Part shown: positions 55,285-64,000 of the stretch, in pieces
Position numbering within the stretch: position 1 is the stretch's first letter
Layout of the letters: each line of letters begins with the position of its first letter
Assembly: GCA_964036195.1 (NCBI GenBank)
Contig: OZ038451.1
Coordinates: 21,593,927-21,657,926, forward strand
Source of the DNA: Sphaerolaimus hirsutus
Lineage: Eukaryota; Nematoda; Chromadorea; Monhysterida; Sphaerolaimidae
Length of the DNA: 64,000 nucleotides
Reading direction: 5' to 3'
Made by a program: the position numbers and the translations under genes
Notes under the pieces: model-generated
What the model was told of the DNA's origin: nothing
Database searches by the model: none
Seen by the model: only the letters and a program-made list of their open reading frames with translations

Positions 55285-55620
55285 CAAAAATTGATTGTTG
55301 TTATAATGTTATGCATTAACACATTCACATCGATGATTTTTTAAAATTTTTTTTACGGAAATTGCATGATTTAATCATCATTGGCATGCTTCCAACACGA
55401 GACATAAATCAGTGCGTGGGCAGAGTATCACATACGCCGAGTATATGAAAAAAGTGTCCATAACTAGGGTGTCAAATTTCTGTTTACCATTTCCGTTTTC
55501 CACAGGCAAATTTTTTTTGTTTTCTGTTCCGATTTCTGGCCACTGAACGTTTTTTCAGTTTTCCATTCCGTTTTCTGGCCACTCAATTTTTTCCCATTTC
55601 CATTTTATTTTTTATAATAA
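55285..55620. other. Paralogous block plus a partial TAGGGTGTC end
   Basis: 55285-55450 matches 12765-12925 (AACACGAGACATAAATCAGTG). At 55466 a TAGGGTGTCAAATTTCTG end starts, but no opposite end was found. From 55621 to 56000 there is no recognised gene. Confidence 0.5.
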
Positions 55621-56004
55621 ACTATGAAAATGAGCAAAGTTTTAAAAAAAATTGCAGAGGTATTTGGTGCACTTTTCAAAATTTCAGCATCTTTTTTCAA
55701 TGATAAAAAAAGTTTTACAAATTTGGTTCATATGAGCCACTTTATCTCCAAGACAATCTTAATTGATACCCAAAATTATAAATTGATATCACATGTCTGG
55801 CAAGAGTTATAAAATTCCAAAAAACAACCCCAAAAATGGGCATTTTTGATGTTTTTCAATTTTTACAGTATGAAGATGCAATTTCCGACTATATGTGCAA
55901 AATAAAAATTTGAGTTTTTGTGTATGTAGAACCCAAATCCACAATAAAAAATGGGGGTCAGCATTTTGTGCCTACTGAGGTTTGGTTGCTACACAAAGCG
56001 GGTC

Positions 56005-56735
56005 TTAAGAGTGAAAAAATAGAGTTGAGTAATTTTACAAATGGCGAGTTAAGAGTAAAGTTAAAGTTTAAGAGAAAAGTTAAAAGTTGAGTTAAAAGTT
56101 GCGAAAAGTTAAAATTTAAAAGTTGATTTAAAAGTTGAGAAAAGGTAAAAAGGTGAGCAAAAAGTTAATTTAAAATACATATGGGGGAAAATGTATTAAA
56201 AATGAATTCAGATCTTCAGAGCGTTGTTTCCAACGGTGATTCTTACTCAGAAGAATTTGAGCAGAAGGCACCGATTTACCAGCTGTGTCGCAATTTCGGA
56301 ACCGCTTCTGTCTTAATCCAACACAAGTGAACAGTGAACGCCATTTTGCAACACCATTCCGTGATTTTTTTTCTTTTTTAGCGATAATTTTTTTGCATAC
56401 GTTATTTTCAAATGTCGTGCATTCAACATTGGCACCATGCCAGCGAACAGCCATTTTGATACCAATTTCACATTTTTATTTATTTATTTATTTTACCATC
56501 ATTTTCCACTTGTCTCTTAACTCTAAACTCAACTTTTTGCTTAACCTTTTAACCTTTTCTCAACCCTTACCTCAACTTTTAACTCAACTTTTAACCTTTA
56601 ACTCAACTCTTAACATTTAACTCAACTTTTAACTTTTCTCTTAAACTTAAACTTTACTCTCAACTCGCCATTTGTAATTTTTCTCAACTCTTATGTTTTA
56701 ACTCTTAACTTGTCCACTTGCGGAACCGGCACCTG
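56005..56735. repeat. Long fold-back repeat with GTTAAGAG arms
   Basis: The left arm has GAGTTAAGAGTAAAGTTAAAG and AAAAGTTGAG; the right arm its complement, ending CTTGTCCACTTGCGGAACCG. The middle 300 bases (56165-56465) are unrelated and non-coding. Confidence 0.6.
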
Positions 56736-56837
56736 GTCACTCATAAGGTACAATTTACAACTCTAATGGGACAAAAGCCAAGTTAGTTGAGTAAAAACAT
56801 AGTTTTTATGACAAAACAACAGTTTTAGCATTGAAAC

Positions 56838-58669
56838 TAGGGTGTCAAACAATTTTTTTTACGGAAAACGGAAAACGGAAAGGTAAAATTTTTTCACTTT
56901 ACGGAAAACGGAAAACGGAAAGGTAAAAAAAAAATTTCTGCCGGAAAACGGAAAGGTAAAAAAATTTCACTCAGTGGAAAACGGAAAACGGAAAGGTAAA
57001 AAAAAATTGTCAGCCGGAAAACGGAAAAATGAAATGCCGGAAAACAGAAAACGGAAAGCAAAATTTTCACGGAAACGGAAAAAAATAAAGTGAAATTAGC
57101 ACGGTAATAGACAAATTTGCAGAAGGAAAACCTGCATGCAGGTTTGCCTGTTTGGCTTTGATTGTGGTAGCTGTACATTCTGCAACTATGGATCATGCCT
57201 GTAACTTCACTTGTAGTTCAAGCTTAACTGAACCAACAAAAAATCATCAAAAAGTAGCCATAGTGGCCATAGGAAAGGAAACACTACGACAATTTCACAG
57301 TCTAGAAGCAGTGGGAATCACTGATGACCCCTATGCAATTGATGACAATTTTGCAGAGGAGATGATAATAAATAGCAAAAAATTCAATGACAACAACAAA
57401 CAATACTATATTGATTGGCCGTATAAAGAGAGTATCAGTGACCTGCCCACGGGAAAAGCAGAAGCCTTGGTGCAGTTTAAATCACTGATAAGAAGATTCA
57501 ACAAAGATTCAAACTTATTCAAACAATACCGGAAAGTTTTGGACAACCAACTAGAAAAGGGAATAATTGAGATCTGTGACGACAAAACAGACAACAAGGA
57601 GATCATTACCTGCGACAACAGCCAGTAATCACGCTGGGCAAATCGACATCATGCAGAATTGTGTACAATGGGTCGGCAGGTAAGCCCAGTTTCAACGAGT
57701 GCCTTTTTAGAGGACCAATTACAACACCATTAGCACTGGGCCTACTCCCGAGGTTCAGGGCAGGCAATCTAGCATTAATTGCCAATATTGAAAAGGCATT
57801 TTTGCAAATAGGATTGCATGACCAAGCTAGAGAAGAGACTACACACGATTTTTCTTGCTGAAAGATGCCTCAAAACCAGTAACTGAAAATAACTTAATAG
57901 TACTTCGTTTTAAACGCATACTGTTTGGACTTGTCTGCAGCCCAGCAATTTTGGGAGCAGTCATAAAATACCATTTAAATGTGATTTAAATGAATGAATA
58001 TGAAGAAAATGAAGCGGAACGAAACCAGTTGGCGATGATAATAAACAACATTTACGTCGATAACTTCATCATGAGTGTCACGAATGAAGTTGAAGCTTTA
58101 GAACTATATTACAAAGTCAAAGCTTTATTTAACCAATGTTCTATGAACATGAGGGAATGGCTGTCAAACTCCAGATCAGTCATGAATGAAATAGCAGAAA
58201 ACGACAGGAGTCCAAAGGTGAATAAAATTGTTGCAGTAATGGGCATGAAATAAGACCACTGAACGGACATGCTGGCAATATCAACACCAAAATTGCAAAT
58301 TGACAGCATCACAACACAAGATAACACAGACACAAGATAAATACTGATTGGAAAAACAATGGAAAAATGCCAGAAAACTGAAAATCAAGCCAGAAATGGA
58401 AAAATGGCCTGGTAAAACGGAAACGGAAAGGTAAAAATTTTTCAGCCGGAAAACGGAAAAAATGGGCCAGAAAAACGGAAACGGAAAGGTAAAAAATTTT
58501 CAGCTGCCGGAAAACGGAAAACGGAAAGGTAAAAATTTTTCGGCTGCCGGAAAATGGAAAACGGAAAGGTAAAATTTTTTCGGCTGCCGGAAAACGGAAA
58601 ACGGAAAGGTAAAAATTTTTCCTGCGGAAAGGCGGAAACAGAAAATGGAAACGGAAATTTGACACCCTA
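56838..58669. mobile_element. hAT-type TAGGGTGTC element with captured RT fragment, TSD ATTGAAAC
   Basis: TAGGGTGTCAAACAA start, TTTGACACCCTA end, ATTGAAAC at 56830-56837 and 58670-58677. Arrays of GGAAAACGGAAAGGTAAAA flank the captured fragment. It is inserted in a CAACGATGG-related repeat (compare 58690-58860 with 830-1000). Confidence 0.92.
57152..58405 (+). pseudogene. Captured BEL/Pao reverse-transcriptase fragment, copy C
   Basis: Same fragment as copy B. Breaks: frame loss near 57600, an extra 3 bases followed by a frame change near 57835, loss near 57985, and the shared TAA after GMK. The segment after 58320 is shortened relative to copy B. ILFGLVCSPA is kept here but lost in copy B, so each copy decays independently. 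Confidence 0.78.
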
Positions 58670-58689
58670 ATTGAAACACTGTCTTCGGG

Positions 58690-58860
58690 TAAAAACTTGC
58701 ATTTTATGAAAAAAGCTCGAGTTTTCACCAAAAACACAGAAATAAAAACACAGTTATTCAAGTTTCTTTTTGCAAAAAACTCAAAACAGATGTATTCAAA
58801 TATGAAAACTCAAAACACAGAAAGTGTTTTTTGAAAGAAAACTTACTCATCATCACCAAG
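58690..58860. repeat. CAACGATGG-family remnant
   Basis: GTAAAAACTTGCATTTTATG, CTCAAAACACAGAAAGTGTT, as at 830-1000 and 2860-2960. The end reads CTTACTCATCATC instead of CTTACCCATCGTTG. Confidence 0.5.
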
Positions 58861-59099
58861 GCGGCATACTTTTCAACTGTTTTGGATGAAAATGAAATGT
58901 TTGATGTGTGATGGCTTGATCAATAATGATAGGTTCATAGCCGCATAGCCTATGAAAAACGTCGAATGTTTTCATTTGTTTCTAGTCATCATAGGTAGTC
59001 ATGGGTTCTCACAGAAATTTGTTCTATGCAGCCTCGTGAATGCGGCTCATAGAACAAATTTCCATGACTTGTTGTGACGACAGGAAAAGAGTGTGATCT

Positions 59100-60050
59100 A
59101 CACTCCGTTGATTAAGTTCGTTCGTCGAAGCGTTAGTGACTTACGAACGCTATAACTCTCGTTGACGTCATCGTAGGGAGTCATGAATGGTACCATTGGA
59201 TAGCCCGCGATTTGTGATATACACGTGCCAAATTTCGCTCCCCTAAATACAATGACGACGTGCGCCGTGACGCCCGGTGAACCAAAATAAGTCCGATAAA
59301 AACTTCATTCACCAGGAACAGTTTGTCCAGTATTCGCAATTGGGCAGTGGTGCTCAAAACAATCTAACTAGGTGTGCCAGCATCAAATGGGGGTGGGTTT
59401 TGCGAGAGTTTTGATCGAGGACAACAATGGTATGGAGGTGTGGATATGATCCACCATGGGGTGCCATAGCTGCCTTGTAATGATACCCACCCAGCGGGTG
59501 TCGCAAAACATCATCATCAATGCACAGACATAATTTAGCCTGCATTCACATGTGTTGGTCCATGTGCCAGGTACACAGCCCAACCACATCAAGGAGCAGC
59601 TGGAATTCACCAGGGATAGCATGGAATAGAGTTGAAGTTCTGATTTTCCTGTGGTGAAAAACCAACCATTTTTAGAATTTTGTTTTGCATCATTGCATGC
59701 CAGCTATGGCACCCCATGGTGGCATCATGTCCACACCACCACAATTTTTCCTCAATCAAAACTCTTTCGAACCCACCCCCATTTGAAGCTGGCACACCTA
59801 GTCAGATTGTTTTGACCAGAAATGCCCAATTGGCAGTACTGAACAAACTGTTCCGGGCAGAATGAACTTTTTATCGGACTTTTTTTGGTTTGCCGGAAGT
59901 CACGGCGGACGTGGTCATCATAGGGGACTGAAATTTGATACGTGAGTAGTAAAATCCACGGGCTATCCAATGGTACCGGCCATGACTCCCTACGATGACG
60001 TCATCGATGGTTTTAACGTTTGTATAGCAGTAATGCTCCGACGAGTGTAG
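59100..60050. mobile_element. Fold-back element with long inverted repeats (GACGTCATCGTAGGGAGTC)
   Basis: The left arm, about 59157-59475 (GACGTCATCGTAGGGAGTC, CATTGGATAGCCCG, ATGGGGTGCCATAGC), recurs as its complement at about 59700-60005. The arms are about 310 bp and the loop about 225 bp. Outer sequence (ACACTCCG / CGAGTGTAGTGT) is weakly complementary, so the true ends may be near 59100 and 60050. No target duplication was settled. Confidence 0.65.
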
Positions 60051-60318
60051 TGTGCATAATTGTGAAATGTGTCCAATTTGATGTGTTCCCTGGTTGTATT
60101 CTGATCAAATCATGATTATTTCGAGCCTGTCAGATGTTTCATTATCAGCACAGAAATGTTTGAAAATAAAAATTATGGTGGTCGCCTGGCCATTTAGTGT
60201 AAACACCGCCTAAATACAACCAAAAACACACACATAGATACAGTGCAGCCAAATACACATGCAAAGAATTAGAGCAGATAAAAAGTGTGTCTATTTATTA
60301 AACAACAATCATAACAAG

Positions 60319-60424
60319 ATGTATACCTTAAAAATGTGCAAGTCGCTGGCGACAGTGCTGCAGCTGACCATATTCCATCTGCAATCTGGCCCATGTGTGG
60401 GCATTAACGCCAATGGTGTGAATG
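60319..60424 (+). CDS. Exon 1, start codon and signal peptide, copy 4
   Basis: 106 coding bases from ATG to the GTGAGT donor, leaving in phase 1. The N-terminus MYTLKMCKSLATVLQLTIFH has a basic start then a hydrophobic core, a signal peptide, followed by SGPCVGINAN. The start is supported by the inverted copy, which has an ATG at the same place and the same exon length. Intron 1 is only 45 bp and has no stop, so retention would still be in frame. The upstream promoter is not recognised. Confidence 0.7.
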
Positions 60425-60469
60425 GTGAGTGGCACGGTGTTTCTACAAATATGTTTACAATCTTGACAG

Positions 60470-60678
60470 CAGAAAACAACTTCACAGCAGTGAAAGGTTC
60501 CCAGCACTGTGAGGCGAACTCAATCCTGTACGTTGGTCTGTGCTGGATGGTGGATGGGGCGGGCAAGAACTGGACGGAAGCCTGGGGCTCCTTCCAGCTG
60601 GCTGACTATGTGCACTTCTGGCAGCTGGCCAACGTGCACAGTCAAGCTGTTAGACTCGCCGTCTTTGCACTCCTGCAG
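60470..60678 (+). CDS. Exon 2, secreted-protein gene, copy 4
   Basis: 209 bp between CTTGACAG and GTGGGATG, phase 1 in and phase 0 out. It encodes AENNFTAVKGSQHCEANSIL, GLCWMVDGAGKNWTEAWGSF and FWQLANVHSQAVRLAVFALLQ. Two Cys and NFT/NWT glycosylation sites fit a secreted protein. No known domain was recognised. The phase-0 exit matches exon 3. Confidence 0.65.
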
Positions 60679-60724
60679 GTGGGATGTTTTAGGTGCCACT
60701 GGTGGGTGAGGCCCAGCATAACCT

Positions 60725-60945
60725 GAAAGTGAAAGTGAAATGGCAAATGCTAAGTGAAATGAGAAGTCAGAAGTGTATTGAGAAGAAAATTAACAAAAGT
60801 GAAATTACTTTTTATTTGTTTTACTTCTCTTTTGCCAATTTACTTGCCATTTCACTTCGCTTTTGCCAATTTTCTTCTCAATTCACTTCACATTTGCCAT
60901 TTTACTTCTCACTTCTCAATTTGTGGAACTGGCACCAGATTCAGC
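60725..60945. repeat. Fold-back repeat with GTGAAATGGCAAA arms
   Basis: Left AAATGGCAAATGCTAAGTG ... GAGAAGAAAATT; right AATTTTCTTCTCAATTCAC ... TTCTCAATTTGTGGAACTGG. It lies in the intron between exons 2 and 3. Confidence 0.55.
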
Positions 60946-61159
60946 CAATCGACCTCCATCAGTAGGATAGGGATTATTTACAGTAGGGAATCATGTTCAA
61001 ACATGAATGAAAACATGTTATCATATATGGACATGTATCAGATTATGACATTTATCATATTATGAAGATTGAACATGGTTCCGAAAATGTGTGGATATCC
61101 TTTTTGGGTGTGCTCAGGTCAGGTCAGGTAAACAATCATGATCCCCATGCATGATGCAG

Positions 61160-61355
61160 AACTTCAACTCAACACAAGAAGTGAGGGTGGCACTGCACAG
61201 AAATTCCACTGGGGGTGGCTACACTGTATGGAAATGGCATCAAAAAGCTGTAGCCACATCTGAATGGGAAGACCATATAGGGACTGTTTTAAATGAGCAA
61301 AATAACACAATGTCAACTTTTGTAATGATTGGCGGAAGCCCTATACCTATAGAAA
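61160..61355 (+). CDS. Exon 3, copy 4
   Basis: 196 bp after ATGATGCAG and before GTATATTG, phases 0 and 1, matching exons 2 and 4 of this copy. Near-identical to 4102-4297. It encodes NFNSTQEVRVALHRNSTGG through GGSPIPIE. No domain was recognised. Confidence 0.65.
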
Positions 61356-62064
61356 GTATATTGAAATGACTGTATACATTGCACAGAATGATAAATTTCT
61401 ACACTTTTAATGCATACAGTGAGGTTCAAAATGCTGCTCTAAATACCATAGTGTAAGCAGTGTATGATGAGGAACAAGTACGCTAAATATTTATTTGAAT
61501 AAGGCCATTTTGAATAACTTCAGATTGACAAACTCCCATGTCAGCTGAGCAAGGGAAAAATGACCCACTCAAATAAATCCCCATCAGCGATGGGCATTCC
61601 ATGTAGCTATTTAAAAAATGCTGAATGCAGCCTAACAGACCAAATACCAAAAAGCTACCTTCAACCCCCATTCCATACTCCCATTGCAGATCCCCAATAG
61701 TTACATTAGTTATAGGATACATTTAGATAGTTCAGTTAATTTATCTAAACGCACATGAACAATAGCCAACTGCAATGCCATATGAGAGGACTTCGGGGAC
61801 ACTGGTCGGGGGGCAGCTGCAGGCAGCCACTGATGACGCCCTGCTCCCTGCCCTCTACATGTACAGTGAGTCTATTTGGTTACATAGATAGGCTTTTGCA
61901 GTTGGCAGGTACACAACTAAAGGGCTAGAGGCACCTTTTTCTCAGCATGAAAAATGAGTACCCAGAATTTGTTCACTAATAAATTGGTTGAAATTGAGAA
62001 CAGTGATTATTTATTTGTATAATACTTAGATTGTTTTCAATTTTCACTGATTTTGCAATTGCAG

Positions 62065-62310
62065 CGCCAACTTCAAACCACTTCATACAACAATATGCGT
62101 GCCGTCCTTGTGAAATGCAGTCAGAATCAGTTTTGGCAGAGCACGTGGACATACCGCGGGAAGAGTGCACTGGGAAATGCAACAAGTTGCCCCTGTGCGC
62201 CGGCTACAGCCTGCTAGCCAACAAGTGCACCCTGCGTGGCTTGGGCTTCCTTGCAAACTGCACAAACACAACTGAATCAAAATTCTGCCAGAAATCTCCA
62301 GTTGTTAAAG
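62065..62310 (+). CDS. Exon 4, PAN/apple-like module, copy 4
   Basis: 246 bp between TTGCAATTGCAG and GTGTGGTAC, phase 1 at both ends. CRPCEMQSESVLAEHVDIPR, EECTGKCNKLPLCAGYSLL, KCTLRG and CTNTTESKFC are intact. Exons 5 onward of this copy are not in the window; the sequence to 63640 aligns with the intron after exon 4 in copy 1. Confidence 0.75.
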
Positions 62311-62595
62311 GTGTGGTACAATTCATTCATAAATTTGTTCATAATAGCAGTCACATCTGCATATTATTGGTTAACCAAGTAAATATTAAGATTTTAACTG
62401 CCCAATGAGTTTTTTAGGCTGCATGGTGCCACCACTGGGACCCAATGTGTTTGTACAAGCAAAGCCATATACTCAGTGTGGTCAGGTAATAGTCATCATG
62501 CCTGTTTTTGGATTTGTGGTTGCCACCTGATGCAAGTTTTGAATGCCAGTGATGTATTGTGATAAATGAAGGTTAATATTATAGTTGGTGGAGGC

Positions 62596-63197
62596 TAGGG
62601 TGTCAAAAAAAATTTTTACAGAAAACGGAAACGGAAACGGAAAATTTTTTTCAGCGGCCGGAAAACGGAACGGAAAACAAAAAAAAATTTGCACTTGGCA
62701 GAAAACGGAAATGGAAACGGAAAAAAAATTTCAACGGCCGGAAAATGGAAAAAGAGGCCGGAAAAACGGAAACGGAAAAATCAAATTTGCACGGAAATGG
62801 AAAAACTTGCTGAAATTTTGCCAGAAAATGGATAAAATTGGCTGAAATTTTGCTGGAAGTGGAAAAAATTTGCAGTAATTTTGCTGGAAACAGAAATTTT
62901 TTTACATCATTGACAATCTGCATGAATTTTTACCAGTTTGGCTGATCAGAAAACAGAAAGTTGAGCCAGAAAAAGGTAAAATGAGGCAGAAAGATGGAAA
63001 ATTGAGGCGGAAAACGGAAAAAAGGTGGAAAAACTGAAAATTTAGCCAGAAAACGGAAAATGAGCTGGAAAAACGGAAATGGAAAAAAATGTTGCTGGAA
63101 AACGGAAAAAAAATTTCAGCAGAAGGAAAACGGAACGAAAAACGGAAAAAATCTGCCTGCGGAAAACGGAAACGGAAAACGGAAATTTGACACCCTA
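62596..63197. mobile_element. hAT-type TAGGGTGTC MITE, degenerate TSD
   Basis: TAGGGTGTCAAAAAAAATT start and AATTTGACACCCTA end, with GGAAAACGGAAACGGAAA arrays and AAATTTTGCTGGAA units. The flanks GTGGAGGC and GTTGCGGC agree at six of eight positions. No captured gene. Confidence 0.8.
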
Positions 63198-63640
63198 GTT
63201 GCGGCCCTTATTTCTAGTCGAGTTGCCTATTTACATACCTGTGACTCAGACGGCTCACCTGACATGGTTAATATTTGAACAGACAGATAGGAAAGGGAGT
63301 CATACCTGCATTACAAGATAAACTTTTTGTTAATTCTAATGTTACTTTACTCGATAACTTTTTCACTGTAATTCACCCTCAACCCTAGCTGTAAGGCATC
63401 TTTTCACATACTGTAAGCAAAATACTTGTTGCAGTGCAGGCAATAAGTTGGCAAGTCCGTTTATTGGCAGGACTTCTTGCTGAAACTTTTTTGTATGCAT
63501 TCAAATGTAGTTTTTCAGAAAGCCATGCTTTCATTTTATTTTGACTCCACAAAAAAGCTCCAATCACTTATGAGACGGTAAGACCCATGCATCACTTCCA
63601 TCAATCTTTGAAAGCAATTTGTGCAAGATTTATTTACCGT

Positions 63641-63958
63641 CAGGGTTGGTTTTAGTAAAATTCTTTTTACTAAAATTGTATTTTATTTTTAATAAAATTG
63701 TATTTTATTTTTATTTTATTCTTCAATTTTCCATTTTATTTTTATTTTATTCTTCAATTTTTCATTTTATTTTTATTTTTTATTTTAGTTCGTGACCAGG
63801 ATTGATTTAAGTAAAATTCTTTTTACTAAAATTGTATTTTATTTTTATTAAAATTGTATTTTATTTTTATTTTATTCTTCAATTTTACATTTTATTTTTA
63901 TTTTATTCTTCAATTTTCTATTTTATTTTTATTTTTTTCTGACATTTTGCCAACCCTG
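63641..63958. mobile_element. CAGGGTTGG-family hAT-type MITE, TSD TTTACCGT
   Basis: CAGGGTTGGTTTTAGTAAAA start, CATTTTGCCAACCCTG end, TTTACCGT at 63633-63640 and 63959-63966. An internal CAGGATTGATTTAAGTAAAA repeats the left end, so the element is partly duplicated. The target lies at the end of a TA-type MITE. Confidence 0.88.
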
Positions 63959-63961
63959 TTT

Positions 63962-64000
63962 ACCGTATTTCCTTGAAATACCCCCATGGGGTTTATTTTT
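63962..64000. mobile_element. TA-target MITE, left end, continues past the window
   Basis: TACCGTATTTCCTTGAAATA followed by CCCCCATGGGGTTTATTTTT is the left terminus of the CCGTATTTCC family. Confidence 0.6.

Noticed and set aside
56700-58860. Segmental duplication between 600-1030 and 56735-58860
   Set aside because: The shared sequence is the interior of the CAACGATGG transposon family, so the match reflects two transposon copies. The real collinear blocks start at about 3390 and 60920.
1-64000. CRISPR array from regularly spaced GGAAAACGGAAA or TTCGAATTTT units
   Set aside because: The units are directly adjacent or separated by similar AT-rich spacers, lie inside transposon ends and occur with animal-type exons; no cas genes.

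Overview
The window looks like a repeat-dense stretch of an invertebrate animal nuclear genome. The reasons are intron-split exons with GT/AG borders and matching phases, secreted modules of animal type (CCP/sushi and a PAN-like cysteine module), a BEL/Pao retroelement (known mainly from animals), and many hAT, TA-target and CACTA-like DNA elements. No bacterial or organellar gene organisation was seen. I cannot name the species; a low-GC, early-branching marine animal is only a guess.

The host component is a cluster of at least four partial copies of one secreted-protein gene. The best composite model is: exon 1 with start codon and signal peptide, exon 2 and exon 3 (no recognised domain), exon 4 (PAN/apple-like), exons 5-6 (CCP 1), exons 7-8 (CCP 2) and exon 9 (another cysteine module). 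Copy 1 (+ strand, 4102-17266) has exons 3 to 9. An inverted copy (- strand, 23090 down to about 20230) has exons 1 and 2. Copy 3 (+, 31908-46297) has only exon 4. Copy 4 (+, 60319-62310) has exons 1 to 4. Three exons are broken by mobile DNA: exon 1 of the inverted copy, exon 4 of copy 3 and exon 6 of copy 1. In two cases, removing the insert and one 8-bp target duplication gives exactly the length of the intact paralogue (106 and 246 bp).

Most of the rest is nested transposons. I could delimit many hAT-type insertions by their own 8-bp target duplications, in several terminal-repeat families, plus TA-target MITEs, two 3-bp-target CACTA-like MITEs and fold-back elements. One hAT element (17683-20019) still carries four phase-consistent exons of a hAT transposase C-terminal part. 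Collinear blocks shared by copies 1 and 4 (3.4-13.8 kb against 60.9-63.6 kb) supply empty sites that confirm several insertions.

The most striking region is 31.9-46.3 kb. A host exon is split by a TAGGGTGTC hAT element, which carries a degenerate captured BEL/Pao reverse-transcriptase fragment and is itself split by a complete young BEL/Pao retroelement (33363-45938). That element has 1301-bp LTRs differing at about four positions, a tRNA-Ser(UGA)-type primer site and one 2900-codon gag-pol-env-like reading frame. Two sister hAT elements (53250-55195 and 56838-58669) carry the same captured fragment.
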